Shown here: positions 20,602 through 31,224 of the stretch, one piece after another
Position numbering within the stretch: position 1 is the first letter of the stretch
How the letters are laid out: each line of letters starts with the position of its first letter
Assembly (NCBI GenBank): GCA_001724245.1
Contig: MEDX01000020.1
Location: 1 to 56,765 of the forward strand
Length of the DNA: 56,765 bases
Source of the DNA: Fonticula-like sp. SCN 57-25
Taxonomy: Eukaryota > Nucleariida > Rotosphaerida
Reading direction: 5' to 3'
Program-made: the position numbers and the translations under genes
The notes under the pieces: model-generated
What the model was told of the DNA's origin: nothing
The model's database searches: none
What the model saw: only the letters and a program-made list of their open reading frames with translations

Positions 20602-20714
20602 TGTAAATAAATCGCATGCGATTTTCTGTTTCGGACTTTCAGACACGCGGCGGCACACTGGTGATCAGCGCGATCTTTGCTTGATCCTTGTCCGTTTCTT
20701 TGGGTGTTTTCACA

Positions 20715-21485
20715 ATGGTTCGTCGCCCCTTTTGCCGTTCGCCCCCTTTCTTTGGCTTATTTCTTTATTTTTTTTTAGTTGCGTATTGCGTCGCACCGTT
20801 TTGGCGCGCTTGCCGCTCGCCGTGCCTCGCCCGCCGCCCTCACCGTGACGCGGTCTTACTCTTCGGAGCCCGCTTCGGCCAAGATCGGCGAGCTCACCGA
20901 GCAGATCTCCAAGCTCACGCTCCTTGAGACCGCTGACCTCGTCGCCTCGCTCAAGGTATGTCTCGCAATGTGACTCCTTTCCTCGTCGGCGTTTCTAATC
21001 GATTTTTTCCTTTTTTTCCTCTTGTGTTTCACACATCCAGACCAAGCTGAACTTGGGTGACATCCCGATCGCTGCCCCCGCCGGTGCTGCCCCCGCTGCC
21101 GCCGCCGCCCCCGCTGCCGCTGTACGCACCCATACATGATTTCCTGCCTTTTACCCCGTGTTGACGCGAATCGTCGTTCTTTTTCCGCAGGATGCCAAGG
21201 CCGCTGAGCCCGCCAAGACCGAGTTCACCGTGAAGCTCATGTCGATCGACGACAAGAACAAGGTGAAGGCGATCCGCGAGGTCAAGAACCTCATCCCCAG
21301 CCTCAATCTTGTTACGGTACGCCTGCGGCCCCGCGGCATTTCAGTTTGCTGACCCGTTTAATTTGCAGGCGAAGAAGTTTGTTGAGGAGGCCCCCAAGGT
21401 CATCAAGGAGGGCGTCCCGACGGAGGAGGCGAAGAAGATCAAGGAGCTTTTCGAGAGCATGGGCTGCAAGATCGCGCTCGAGTGA
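20715..21485 (+). CDS. MRPL12: Mitochondrial large-subunit ribosomal protein bL12m
   Basis: Five coding exons (20715-20717, 20779-20955, 21041-21121, 21191-21316, 21369-21485) give 167 residues. The first coding exon is just the ATG, spliced to LRIASHRFGALAARRASPAA, an Arg/Ala/Ser-rich amphipathic presequence typical of mitochondrial import. The N-terminal dimerisation domain (KIGELTEQISKLTLLETADL) is followed by an Ala/Pro hinge and the C-terminal domain (EFTVKLMSIDDKNKVKAIRE, then AKKFVEEAPKVIKEGV). This is the L7/L12 stalk protein that recruits translation factors. Introns split the domains at the hinge. Reading through the first intron would give a hydrophobic non-mitochondrial N-terminus, so the ATG-only exon is preferred. 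Confidence 0.9.
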
Positions 21486-21757
21486 TTCCTTTTGCGAGCC
21501 GACAATTAAAAGGAAAATAAAACTGTACATGGGCGCTCCGCTCAAACGGCGGCCTTTTGTTTTTTCGTTATCTTGCTCTCTATCTAATTTTAATACAACA
21601 CGAATTCTTACTCGCCAACAGTGGACCGAATCAGCAGCTTGATATAGTTCTGTTTATATTTCGTTCTGGATAACAACGCACACACAAAGGCAGACACACG
21701 CGCGCACATATTGGCACATCACAACAGCGAATTAAATTAGCCCGCTCCAATGCTCAA

Positions 21758-24240
21758 TTATACAAGCTGCTCGTCCTCGAGGAAGCGGTAGTCAAAGACA
21801 AAGTCGGACTTTTTACGCGGCGACCATGTGGTCTCGTGGTCAAAGTAGACGTACGTCCCCTGCTCGTAGTCGTCCGTGATCGACTTGGGCTCCTCGTGCC
21901 GCTGGAACCACATGTTGTGCTTCTTGTGGAACCGCCAGCTCTGCCGCTTGAGCTCGCGCGCTGCGAGGTACTGCGCGTACGTCCCGCTCTGCGCGTAGAA
22001 AATGAAGAACAACGTGTCCGTGTCAAACATTGAAAACAGGGCGGGGTTCTCGAGGCCGGAGAGCGGCTGCTGCGGAAAGTACGCCGGCGTCGGCGTAGGG
22101 TTGCGCGGCCAGTACGCGCGAGGCCTGAAAAGACACACATGTAAGCAAAAAAGCGCATATCGCCGCAAGCAAGCGCACCTGTCGACCTCGGGCGCCTCGG
22201 CGCGGTTCTGGTGGCTCTGGTAGCTGGCGTCAAAGTGGGCCAGGTGCGCGGGCGTCGCCTCGCTGCGGTTGCTGTTCCGGAGCATCCTGAACGCCTGCGC
22301 GAGGTCGGCGAGAAGCGGCGGCATCCCGTGCTCAAAGGCGCCAAACGGAAAGTCGCGCTCCTCCTCCTTGTGCTCGGTGAGCGCGGCCGTCGGCGGCGAC
22401 AAAGAAGCGCCAGGCGCCTTGCTGATCAGCTCGGGCTTGCCCGCCAACTCTGGCTCGCTCCCCTTGGCAGCGACGGCGGCGGCAGTCGTAGGCTTAGACC
22501 CCTGAATCGCCTAGCAACAGATGCTCAGAGCCGGCCAATCAGAAAGCCAAAAAAGCGTACGGGGAACGGGTCGGCGGCCTTGGCGGCAGTCGGGACCTCC
22601 TGCTTCTGCGGCGCAACAACGCCGGCAAACGTCGGGGCGGAAGGCGCAGTCTACACAAACCCACCGTCAGCAACGCAAAGAAAAGCGCACGAGGGGCAGT
22701 ACCTTGTTTGGAAGGCCAGCAGCCACGACGGCCGAAAGCGGAATTGGCGTCGTGCCATCTGGAAACACAATATTGGTGAGCAAGCACAGAAAAGGACAGG
22801 ATAAAACAAACCCTTTTTTTGTGAGACGACCGAGGCAGCAATGTTCGGAACGATGACGGGCGCAAAATTGGGCGTCGGCGGGACTGCCGAAGTGGAAGAC
22901 GCCGCCTTCCCCAATGGCATCGCCGAGCTCTGCATGGGAACCGTCGGCGCAGCAGCGCCCTTCTTCATGGGCGACAATGGCGCGGCCTTCTCGGCGACGG
23001 GAGCGGTCGTCGGAATCGGTACTGACGCAACGGCCTTCTTGCTTCCTGCCAACACTGGCGCTGCGAGCGGGGCGGCAGCGGCGGCGGCAGCGGCAGGGGC
23101 CGCCACAGGCGCACTCTTCTTCTCGTCCTCGCCCGCCGAGCTTGTTGTGCGCTTCTTATTGGCCCACTCGTTCACGACGGGTACGCTGGCAGCCGCCAAC
23201 GATGCCGACGATGCCGAGGCGCTGGCCGGCGGCGCCACCGGCTCGGGCTCAACCTCCTTTGCGGCGGCCGCCCTTGCCTTGTGCGATTCCCGCTTGGACA
23301 CGGGGGCTGGCGGGCGCGAAAGGTCAGCACTCGCTGCTTTTCGATATAACAAGAAAGGCGTACCGTCGTCGTCGTCAGAATCGTCGTTGTTGTGCTCGTC
23401 GTCGCTGTCAAAGGTCTCCGGGAGGTTGAGGTCGTCGTAGAGCGTCTCGTCGTCCATAAAGTCGGGGTCCTGGTTCTCGCGAATATAGTACGTGATTCCG
23501 TCCTGGATGCCGTTCACTTCCTCCGGGTCCAGCGCGTCGTTGTCTATCATCCGCATAATGATTTCAAGCCGCTTTTGGTGGTACTTGTGCGTCTCCAACC
23601 GCTGCGTGAGCATGTCGAGCTTCTCGGCCGCTGGGTTCTTCCCCTTGCGCGACGTCAGCTGGATGGCCTCGGCGTCCGCCTCGTCCTTGTCCACCTGCAC
23701 CTGAAGCTCGTCCAGCAATGTACTGATCCATTTAGACGTCTCGTACTTGGCTTTTGTCTTCGGGTCCATTTTGTTCGAAGCAAGGCCCTCTTTTGAAAAG
23801 GCTTTCGTCTTCATTTCCTTTTCACAGGCCTTAAACTCCTCCATTTTCTTCAACTACCGTGAGCAAACAGGCGCAAAATAAGCGGGCGAGGTGGGGCGTA
23901 CCGACTCGATGAGTTTCCTTTGGTCGACGAGGGGCGCCTTGTCCTTGACTTCACTCGACGCATACCACGTCTTGATCTGATCACGGAAACGCTGAAGCTT
24001 CTTGATTTCGCGCTTCAAGTCGGCCTCGTACTTCTCCTTCAAGTTCTGCGCCGTGGAGGCCTTGAGCTTCTCCATAATGTCATCGAACTCGACGATGCCT
24101 TCGGTGATTCGCTTGAACGTCTTGTCAATCTCGCCTGCAAAAAAGGCGCCGCAAAAAGAAAGTCGCGGCAAACCATTTAGTACCAAAAAACCAAAAGCAA
24201 GCGCGCAATAAATACCTTGGAGTTTTCTCCCAGACGCCAT
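21758..24240 (-). CDS. CNOT3: CCR4-NOT complex subunit 3 (NOT3/NOT5)
   Basis: About eight exons reconstruct to roughly 690 residues. The N-terminal Not3 coiled-coil domain starts [20 protein letters not shown] and continues [35 protein letters not shown] and [20 protein letters not shown], all diagnostic. A low-complexity Ala/Pro/Ser linker follows. The C-terminal NOT-box (NOT2_3_5) ends [20 protein letters not shown], then [14 protein letters not shown] and [12 protein letters not shown]. The protein is a scaffold of the CCR4-NOT mRNA deadenylation complex, acting in cytoplasm and nucleus. The first intron follows codon 8, as is common for 5'-biased introns. It is divergent from the gamma-COP gene and convergent with MRPL12. 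Confidence 0.93.
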
Positions 24241-24633
24241 GACGAAACCTGCTCACCGCGCCTCACGGGCCGCACGGGAAAAAGGGCACGCAAGCCTCGG
24301 CAAAAGAGGAGAAAAAAAGGGTCCTTGGGCGTGCAACGCTGCAGTGCGCGCAAAAGTGCCCCAAATGGCAAGTTTGTTGAGCGCGTAAGCAAGTGGTGTG
24401 TTACACGTGTCTCACACCGACTCCTAGCGGATATTGGCCTCTGACAAAAAGGAAGAACCCTCGTTGCCGCGACACACCCCGCTCGCTCGCTCGATCCGCT
24501 GAACAGTTCGCAATGGCGGCGCTAGCCCGAGACTCTGCCCCTGATAGCTGCGGGTACAATCCCGATCGGATCGCGATCCAGACGGGACTGTTTGCTCACG
24601 GCACTTTAAGAAAGGGAAGGGGGCTGCGCGAGG

Positions 24634-27600
24634 ATGGCGCACTCCATGAAGGCCAAGGACGAGGACATTGGTGCGTTGCTGCTTGTTAAATGGTTTTGTT
24701 ACAGTGGCTTTTGAATGGCCATCATTATTTGTCACTTTTTTCCTTTGCATCGCTCGCTTGCGGTTTGCCTCGTGCTAAACTGGGTGGGTCGTTTCAGAGC
24801 CGACGCCCTTCTCGCAGATCGACAAGAGCCAAGTACTGCAGGAGGCGCGCATCTTCAATGACAATCAATTGAATGTCCGGAAATGCAACTTGCTATTGAC
24901 CAAGATCCTCTATCTGCTCTACCAGGGCGAGACGGTCGGAACGGTCGAGGCCACTGAGCTGTTCTTTGCCATCACCAAGCTTTTCCAGTCCAAGGATGTA
25001 CGTCTTGCTCACTCTTTGCGGCGCTTCTATCGCCTGCCTGTTTGTACCTGTGCTTGTGTTTGGTGTGTTATATTATGGAAATGAGTATTAACTGCTTTTT
25101 TTCCTCATACTCAGGTGATGCTGCGCCGGATGGTGTACCTCGCCGTCAAGGAGCTCAGCGGCACGGCCCAGGATGTCATTATGGTGACCAGCAGCCTGCA
25201 AAAGGACATGAACTCCAAGACGGAAGTGACGTACCGTGCGAGCGCCATTCGTGCGCTTTGCAAGATTACCGACGTACGCTGCTTTCCTTTTGCTTTTTGC
25301 CTGCTCATGTGTTTATTTTTCAGCCGTCGATGATCACGCTGATTGAGCGGTTCATCAAGCAAGCCATCGTGGACAAGACGCCCAACGTAGCCAGCGCTGC
25401 GCTTGTTTCGGCTCTGCATTTGTACAACGACAACAAGGACGTAGTTAAGCGCTGGGTCAACGAGGCACAGGAGGCGATCAATAGCAAGTGTACGTCGACG
25501 ATGGCAAGTGATTTCTTGCGCTGACTTTTGTGTCTTTTCTCCCTCAGCTGTGGCCGTTCAGTACCACGCCATTGGTCTCCTTTACCAGATCCGTCAGAAG
25601 GACCGCATGGCCGTCACCAAGCTTGTGCAGACCTGGTCCAAGGCCGGGCTCCGGTCCGCGTACGCGCATGTCATGCTCATCCGCTACGCTGTCAAGGTTA
25701 TGGAGGAGGAGGACTCATCCGATGGGTGCGTCGAACTAGCGCGCTTTCTCGTTTTTACTGACGTCGTGGCAGTCCCGGTCGCTCCATGTACGACTTTTTG
25801 GAGAACTCGGTCCGCCACCGCAGCGAGATGGTCGTGCTCGAGGCCGCGCGTGCCATCTGCGGCCTCCACGGTGTGACGAGCAAGGAGCTCATCCCCGCCA
25901 TTGCCGGTACGTTTTTCTATCTTAATGGCGCTGTGGTCGCCTGACTGTATCCGCGTAGTCCTTCAGCTCTTCCTTGCGTCGCCGCGCCCGACTCTGCGCT
26001 TTGCGGCCATCCGCACGCTCAACAAGGTGGCCGCCACGCACCCCGTTGCCATTTCGCCGTGCAATCTTGACATGGAGAACCTCATCACCGACCCGAACCG
26101 CTCCATCTCGACGCTCGCCATCACGACGCTGCTCAAGACGGGCAACGAGGCGTCCGTCGACCGCCTCATCAAGCAGATCGAGGGATTCATGTCTGAAATC
26201 TCGGACGAGTTCAAGGTCGTCGTGGTCGAGGCCACGCGCGCCCTCTGCATCAAGTTCCCCACCAAGCAGTCGGTCCTGCTCAACTTTTTGGCCATGTGCC
26301 TGCGCGAGGAGGGCGGGTTCGAGTACAAGAAGGCCATCGTCGACGCGCTGATCCACTTTGTCTCAAATATCCCCGACGCCAAGGACTTTACCCTGTCGCA
26401 CCTCTGCGAGTTCATCGAGGACTGCGAGTTCCCGCAGCTGACCGTGGACGTGCTCCACACGCTCGGCCGCGAGGCGCCGCAGTCGACCCACCCCGGCAAG
26501 TACATCCGCTACATTAACAACCGCGTGATCCTCGAGGGCCCGCAGGTCCGCGCCGCTGCCGTCTCGGCCTTGACCAAGTTTGGCCTCCACCTCGAGTCGC
26601 TTCGGCCGTCGATCCTCGTCCTCTTGAACCGCTGCCTCCACGACGCGGATGACGAAGTCCGCGACCGCGCCGCGCTCAGCGTCGACCTTTTGCAGAGCGC
26701 CTCGCCGCAGACCAAGCCCCTCATCGCCTCTGGTGCGACAGCGCTCCTCTGCTTTGTATTTTTGCTCACCTCGCTGTGTAATTTTTCAGAGCTCACGTAC
26801 TCGGCTGCCGCCCTCGAGCGTGCGCTCGCGACCTACCTCAGCGACCCGACCGTGCACGTCAAGCGCTTCGAGTCGCGCACGGTGCCGCTGGTGCCCATTG
26901 CCCAGGAGCTCGTCGCGCAGCCCACCAAGAAGGAGATTGCCGCCGCTGCCGAGGCCACCGAGGCCGTGCGCGCTGCGACTGCCGCCGCCGTCCCCGCCGT
27001 GTCCGAGGCGCGCCAGCAGGAGCAGTACGCCGAGCAGCTCGCCCGTATCCCCGAGCTCGCCCGCTTTGGCTCGCTCCTCAAGTCGTCCAAGGCCACCCCG
27101 CTCACCGAATCCGAGGTACGCTCGCCTCCTGAGGCGCTTTTATATGCCGACACTAAATTTTGCAGACCGAGTACAAGATTTCGGTCGTCAAGCACCTGTT
27201 CCCGCGCCACATCGTGCTCCAGTTTGACTGCCGCAACACGCTCAACGACCAGTTGCTGGAGAACGTGTCCGTTGCCGTCGAGACCGACACCAATGAGATC
27301 CGCCAGGTGTACTCGAGCACAATTGCCACGCTTGCCTACGACGAGCCGCAGACGTGCTTTGTGGCGTTCCAAAAGGCCGAGGGCTCGTGCCCTATCGGTA
27401 CGCGCCGCTTGCTCTGCCTTTAGTATGTTTGCTTACATGCCTGCCGCAGCCTCTTTTGCCAATACGCTGCAGTTTGTTGTCAAGGACTGCGACCCTGAGA
27501 CCGGCGAGGCCGACCCGCAGGGCTACGACGACGAGTACCAGCTGGAGGAGACGGAGCTCACGCTCGCGGACTATGTCGTCCCGACCAATGTGGCAAGCTT

Positions 27601-27959
27601 CATGGACGCGTGGAAGGAGCTCGGCAACGAAGTGACCGAGACTTTCCAGCTTTCGGCTCTGCAGACGCTGACCGGTACGTTGCGGTCAGTTAATGCTTTT
27701 GGTCGCTAACCCCTTTTGTGCAGCTGCGGTTGATAGCGTCACTGACTTTTTGGGCATGCGCGCTGCCGAGCGCTCGAACACGGTGCCGTCGGGTAAGACG
27801 TCGCACGTGCTTTTGCTGTCGGGCATGCTTCTCGGCCGCACCCGCGTGCTGGCACGCTGCCGCATGGCCGTCCACTCGTCCAATGGCGTTGCCATGGAGC
27901 TCTCCGTTCGCTCCGAGGACCCCAAGGTGTCTGAGCTCGTCGCCAGCGCCATCAGCTAA
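24634..27959 (+). CDS. SEC21: Coatomer subunit gamma (COPI coat)
   Basis: Eleven exons reconstruct to about 885 residues, matching the family's usual length. The adaptin-like solenoid begins [18 protein letters not shown] and [17 protein letters not shown] and continues through [20 protein letters not shown]. After an Ala-rich linker come the gamma-COP appendage segments [20 protein letters not shown], then [13 protein letters not shown] and, near the end, [20 protein letters not shown]. Gamma-COP is part of the F-subcomplex of the COPI vesicle coat, which binds Arf1 and dilysine cargo for Golgi-to-ER transport. The first two introns (about 117-127 nt) are longer than the rest (about 50 nt), the usual 5' bias. 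Essential housekeeping gene. Confidence 0.95.
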
Positions 27960-28444
27960 AAAGGACAAGCCTAAAAGTCGTTTTTCTTATTCATAACTTG
28001 CTCTCTTTTACATTCATTCTATATCTTCGATTCCTCTTTCTCTGTAAACGTATCAATGTACGACGCTTCAAGATCACCCCCGGTCCCCCCACAACTCACT
28101 TTTTGCATCCCACAATTTGGTTGGTGCTTTTGACCAATGACCTCTCGTCAATCAAAAGCCAATTGCCATTTTCGTCGCAGCCGATCGGACTACCAATCCG
28201 GCTTGTTTTATGCCGCTCCTCGGTTTCCTATTGGGGGGTTTTGGCGGGAAACGCGCTAGCGCAGACAAAAGGGATGCCTGGGCACCTTGCCGCAAGCGAA
28301 ACAAAGCTCTGATGTGACGAGGAATCAGGAACCCGACATGCCACAAACAAAAAAAAGTTAAAGTGCAAAGGAAATTTGGAAAGCTGAGAGACCGGATGCC
28401 GCCCATCTACGCTTTATTATATTGATGGAACACAGGGATACACT
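27960..28444. other. Convergent intergenic region with promoter-like motifs
   Basis: Although the flanking genes converge here, the 485 bases contain several ATTGG/CCAAT cores (for example GACCAATGACC near 28133 and CCTATTGG near 28228). They also contain a strong E2F-like TTTTGGCGGGAAA at 28239-28251. That is unexpected for a 3'-3' gap and could mark the promoter of a small unrecognised transcript. I found no coding frame or known RNA that I can support. Confidence 0.35.
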
Positions 28445-30975
28445 TTAGAACAAGGACGAAATCACATACGCGACCACCGGCGAGATGATCAAAAAAGCGG
28501 CGCCCTGCAAGCGAATCGTGAGCAAAAGGCAAATTTTCACACTGCGGCGCGTACCAATTTAGAGCTGCTATCCTCTGACGAGGCCGCCTCGAGCTGATTC
28601 ACCCTCCTCGTGAGGCCTGCAAATGCAAAATGAGTAACTTATGGGAGCAAGGGAGTGGCGTACTCTCGAGCAGCTGAGAGATGCGTTCGTCCTCGGACGC
28701 CAATGAAGAAGTCGGCGCTTTGGCAGCGCCCCCCGCGGCCGACGAGGCGGCCGGCGCGCCTCCGACGACCTTGTCGTTGACGGTGATGGATCCGTTCCTG
28801 CCCGCGGCGACGCGAACCTCAACCTCTGTGCCATCGGCTTCGGGCGCAAACTCAATGCTCACGCCTCCGGTGACGGCTGCAGCCGACTTTACCGCGGTGC
28901 TCGGGGTAAAGGTGACCGTGGCGCCCGCCGCAGCAAAGCGCTTGGCGGGCAGGCGCAGCTCGGTCTTTGCGCTGGCGTTGAGCTTGACGGTGAACTTGCC
29001 GCCAAACACGCCGCTGTCGTGGTCAAAGCTGAGCCCGTGGCGGTCCACAGCCTGCAGCGACGAGAACAGCGCGGGCGCGCCGTGCGCCCCGAGGTACGAA
29101 ACGACGTGCGCCACAGTCTCGGGGAGCCCGTTTGCAACCGTCTGCAGCAAAACGCGTTAATTTGCGGGCGGGCCTGGAATTCGGCGGCGGCGTACCTGGA
29201 GGATGAAGGCAGGGATGCTGCCGGCGAGGTCAATGTCTGTAATGTACGAGATCTCGGTGCCGCCGTTGGGCCGGGGGCGCAGCCGCCACCCGTTAAGGCG
29301 GAGGTGCGCGCGGACCTTGTCGCTCTTGGTGGGCACCTTGGGGTCCTCGACGGACGTCGAGCAGATCCACAGGGTGCCATCGGCGTCGCTCCAGCGGCGC
29401 GTGACGACGCACATGTCGCGGCCGCTCGTCGGCCACTGCCCCTTGGTCGCCGTGTACGTCAGCGTCGTCGACGAGTCAAGCGCCTCGACCACCTGGACGC
29501 TCTCGAGCAGCTTGTCCCCTTGACCACCCACAGTGTCAGACAAAAATACAACAACACAGGCGGATGCGTACAGATTTTGCGCGCCGAGTTGCTGTCGACG
29601 ACGGCGGCCACCTCGTGCGGCGAGTACGCGTCGGTGACGAGGACACCGCGCACGACCGGCAGCGGCTGCACCGGCGTCGGCTTTTGGAGAATCTGGACGC
29701 CCTTGGCGGTGCCCTTGTCCAGCCAGTCGGTCTCGTCCGAGATCTGGATGTAGCGCGCGCACGCCGCGTCGATCTGCGCGCGGTAGCGGTGGTCGCCCTG
29801 CTCCTGCGCGACGACCTCGCCGCTTGCTGGCGCGGCAGAAGAGGAAGCAGCAGCGGCGGGCTTTTCCATGCCCTCGGCCGTGACCGTGCAGCCGTTCAGC
29901 ACCGCCTTAAAGGGGCCCGATGCGCTCGGCGCAATGGTCAGCGTCACGCGCTTGCCACCCATGTCCTTGTGCTCCAGCACCAAAATGCCGTCGTCCAGAA
30001 GGCGCGCGCCCACGCCTGCAAAGCGCCCATGTCAGTCGCCCCGCCCGTGTGGCATGTCCCTTTCCGTAACGTACCGGCGGAGAGGGTACCCGTGTAGCCG
30101 CTCTTGTACCGCTTGTCGCTGACAAAGACGTGCGTCTCGCCGCCGAGGCTGTCGTCCACGTCAAAGTCGAGTGTGAAGCGCGACGACTCGTGGTCAAAGT
30201 CGGGCGTGGCGCGGAGAAGGCCGCCCATGAGCACCGGGTACGGCGGCGGGCCGTGCTGCAACAGGTACTTGCGGATAGAGTAGACGCACAGAGGAATCTT
30301 GTTGGCGACCATCTTGATGATCGACCCAGGAATGCTGCCCTTCAAGTCAATGTCATTCACATTGACGACGCGCACGCCGCGGTTGTCACTCAGCGGCTCA
30401 ATCAACCAGCCGTTCAGCTTGATCTCACCGCGCACCTTGCCCGACACGGTGGGCACGAGCGGGTCCTCCACCGCGCAGCCGGCCCCGATAATCGTGCCGT
30501 CCTCCCGTGTGCGCGTTCCGAGCACAAGGCAAAAGTCGCGGCCGCTCGTCGGCCACTGGCCCTTTGACGAGGCGTACGAGAGAATGGAGCGCGGGCCGAG
30601 CATGCTCACCGCGCGGCCGCTCTCAAACAGGGGATCCCCTACAAAAAAGTTAGAGGGAATTAGACACAAGTGAAAGTGCGCACAGACGACGCGGCAGCCT
30701 GGGAGCTGTGACGCTCCGTAAAACTCAATTGGAGAAAAGCCTTCGATAATTCCGATGCCGCGCAGAATGCCAAGAGGGCGGCCAGGCACATCCTTGCGGG
30801 TAATCTCGACCCCCTTCTCGTCGGCGACGACTTCCCAGCCAGTCTCGCGGCTGATGCGCTCAACGGCATCAAGCGCCTCGCGCTCCTGGGCAGCGTAGCG
30901 GTGGTTCGGCTCCTCCTTGGTGGCATACCGCGAGTAAGCGGTGTTTGCCGACGGGGCTGCGGCCGCCGTCTCCAT
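28445..30975 (-). CDS. Tail-anchored protein with two START lipid-binding domains
   Basis: About seven exons reconstruct to roughly 735 residues. The protein is an internal duplication. Each half has a START domain (GQWPTSGRDFCLVLGTR and GQWPTSGRDMCVVTRRW; KLNGWLIEPL and RLNGWRLRPR; NDIDLKGSIPGSIIK and TDIDLAGSIPAFILQ), followed by a beta-rich module beginning FDHES or FDHDS. The last exons add a short coiled coil (LTRRVNQLEAASSED) and a hydrophobic C-terminus AAFLIISPVVAYVISSLF ending the chain, a classic tail anchor. START domains carry one lipid, so a membrane-contact-site lipid transfer role is plausible, with the START units facing the cytosol. The ATG at 30975 is the first in frame. START-like domains are common, but this tandem tail-anchored arrangement is unfamiliar to me. 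Confidence 0.78.
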
Positions 30976-31224
30976 CTTTGCCCACAGAAAAAGGTCCCGT
31001 GTGTTTGGACCGAATGCCGTGATATGATTGGTTGACGATCGAGGTGGGCTGCCCGCCAAATAGCGGGGTATGTGCGTAGTGTATCGGTATTAAAAGTGCA
31101 CTGTCGTTGGGCTCGGTACATAAAGCAAGGGTATGCAAAAATACATTATTGAATGATAGCAATGCATGATGAGAACAATGCGCCAAATATTGGACATGAA
31201 CAATTGTATGGTACATGAAAATCA

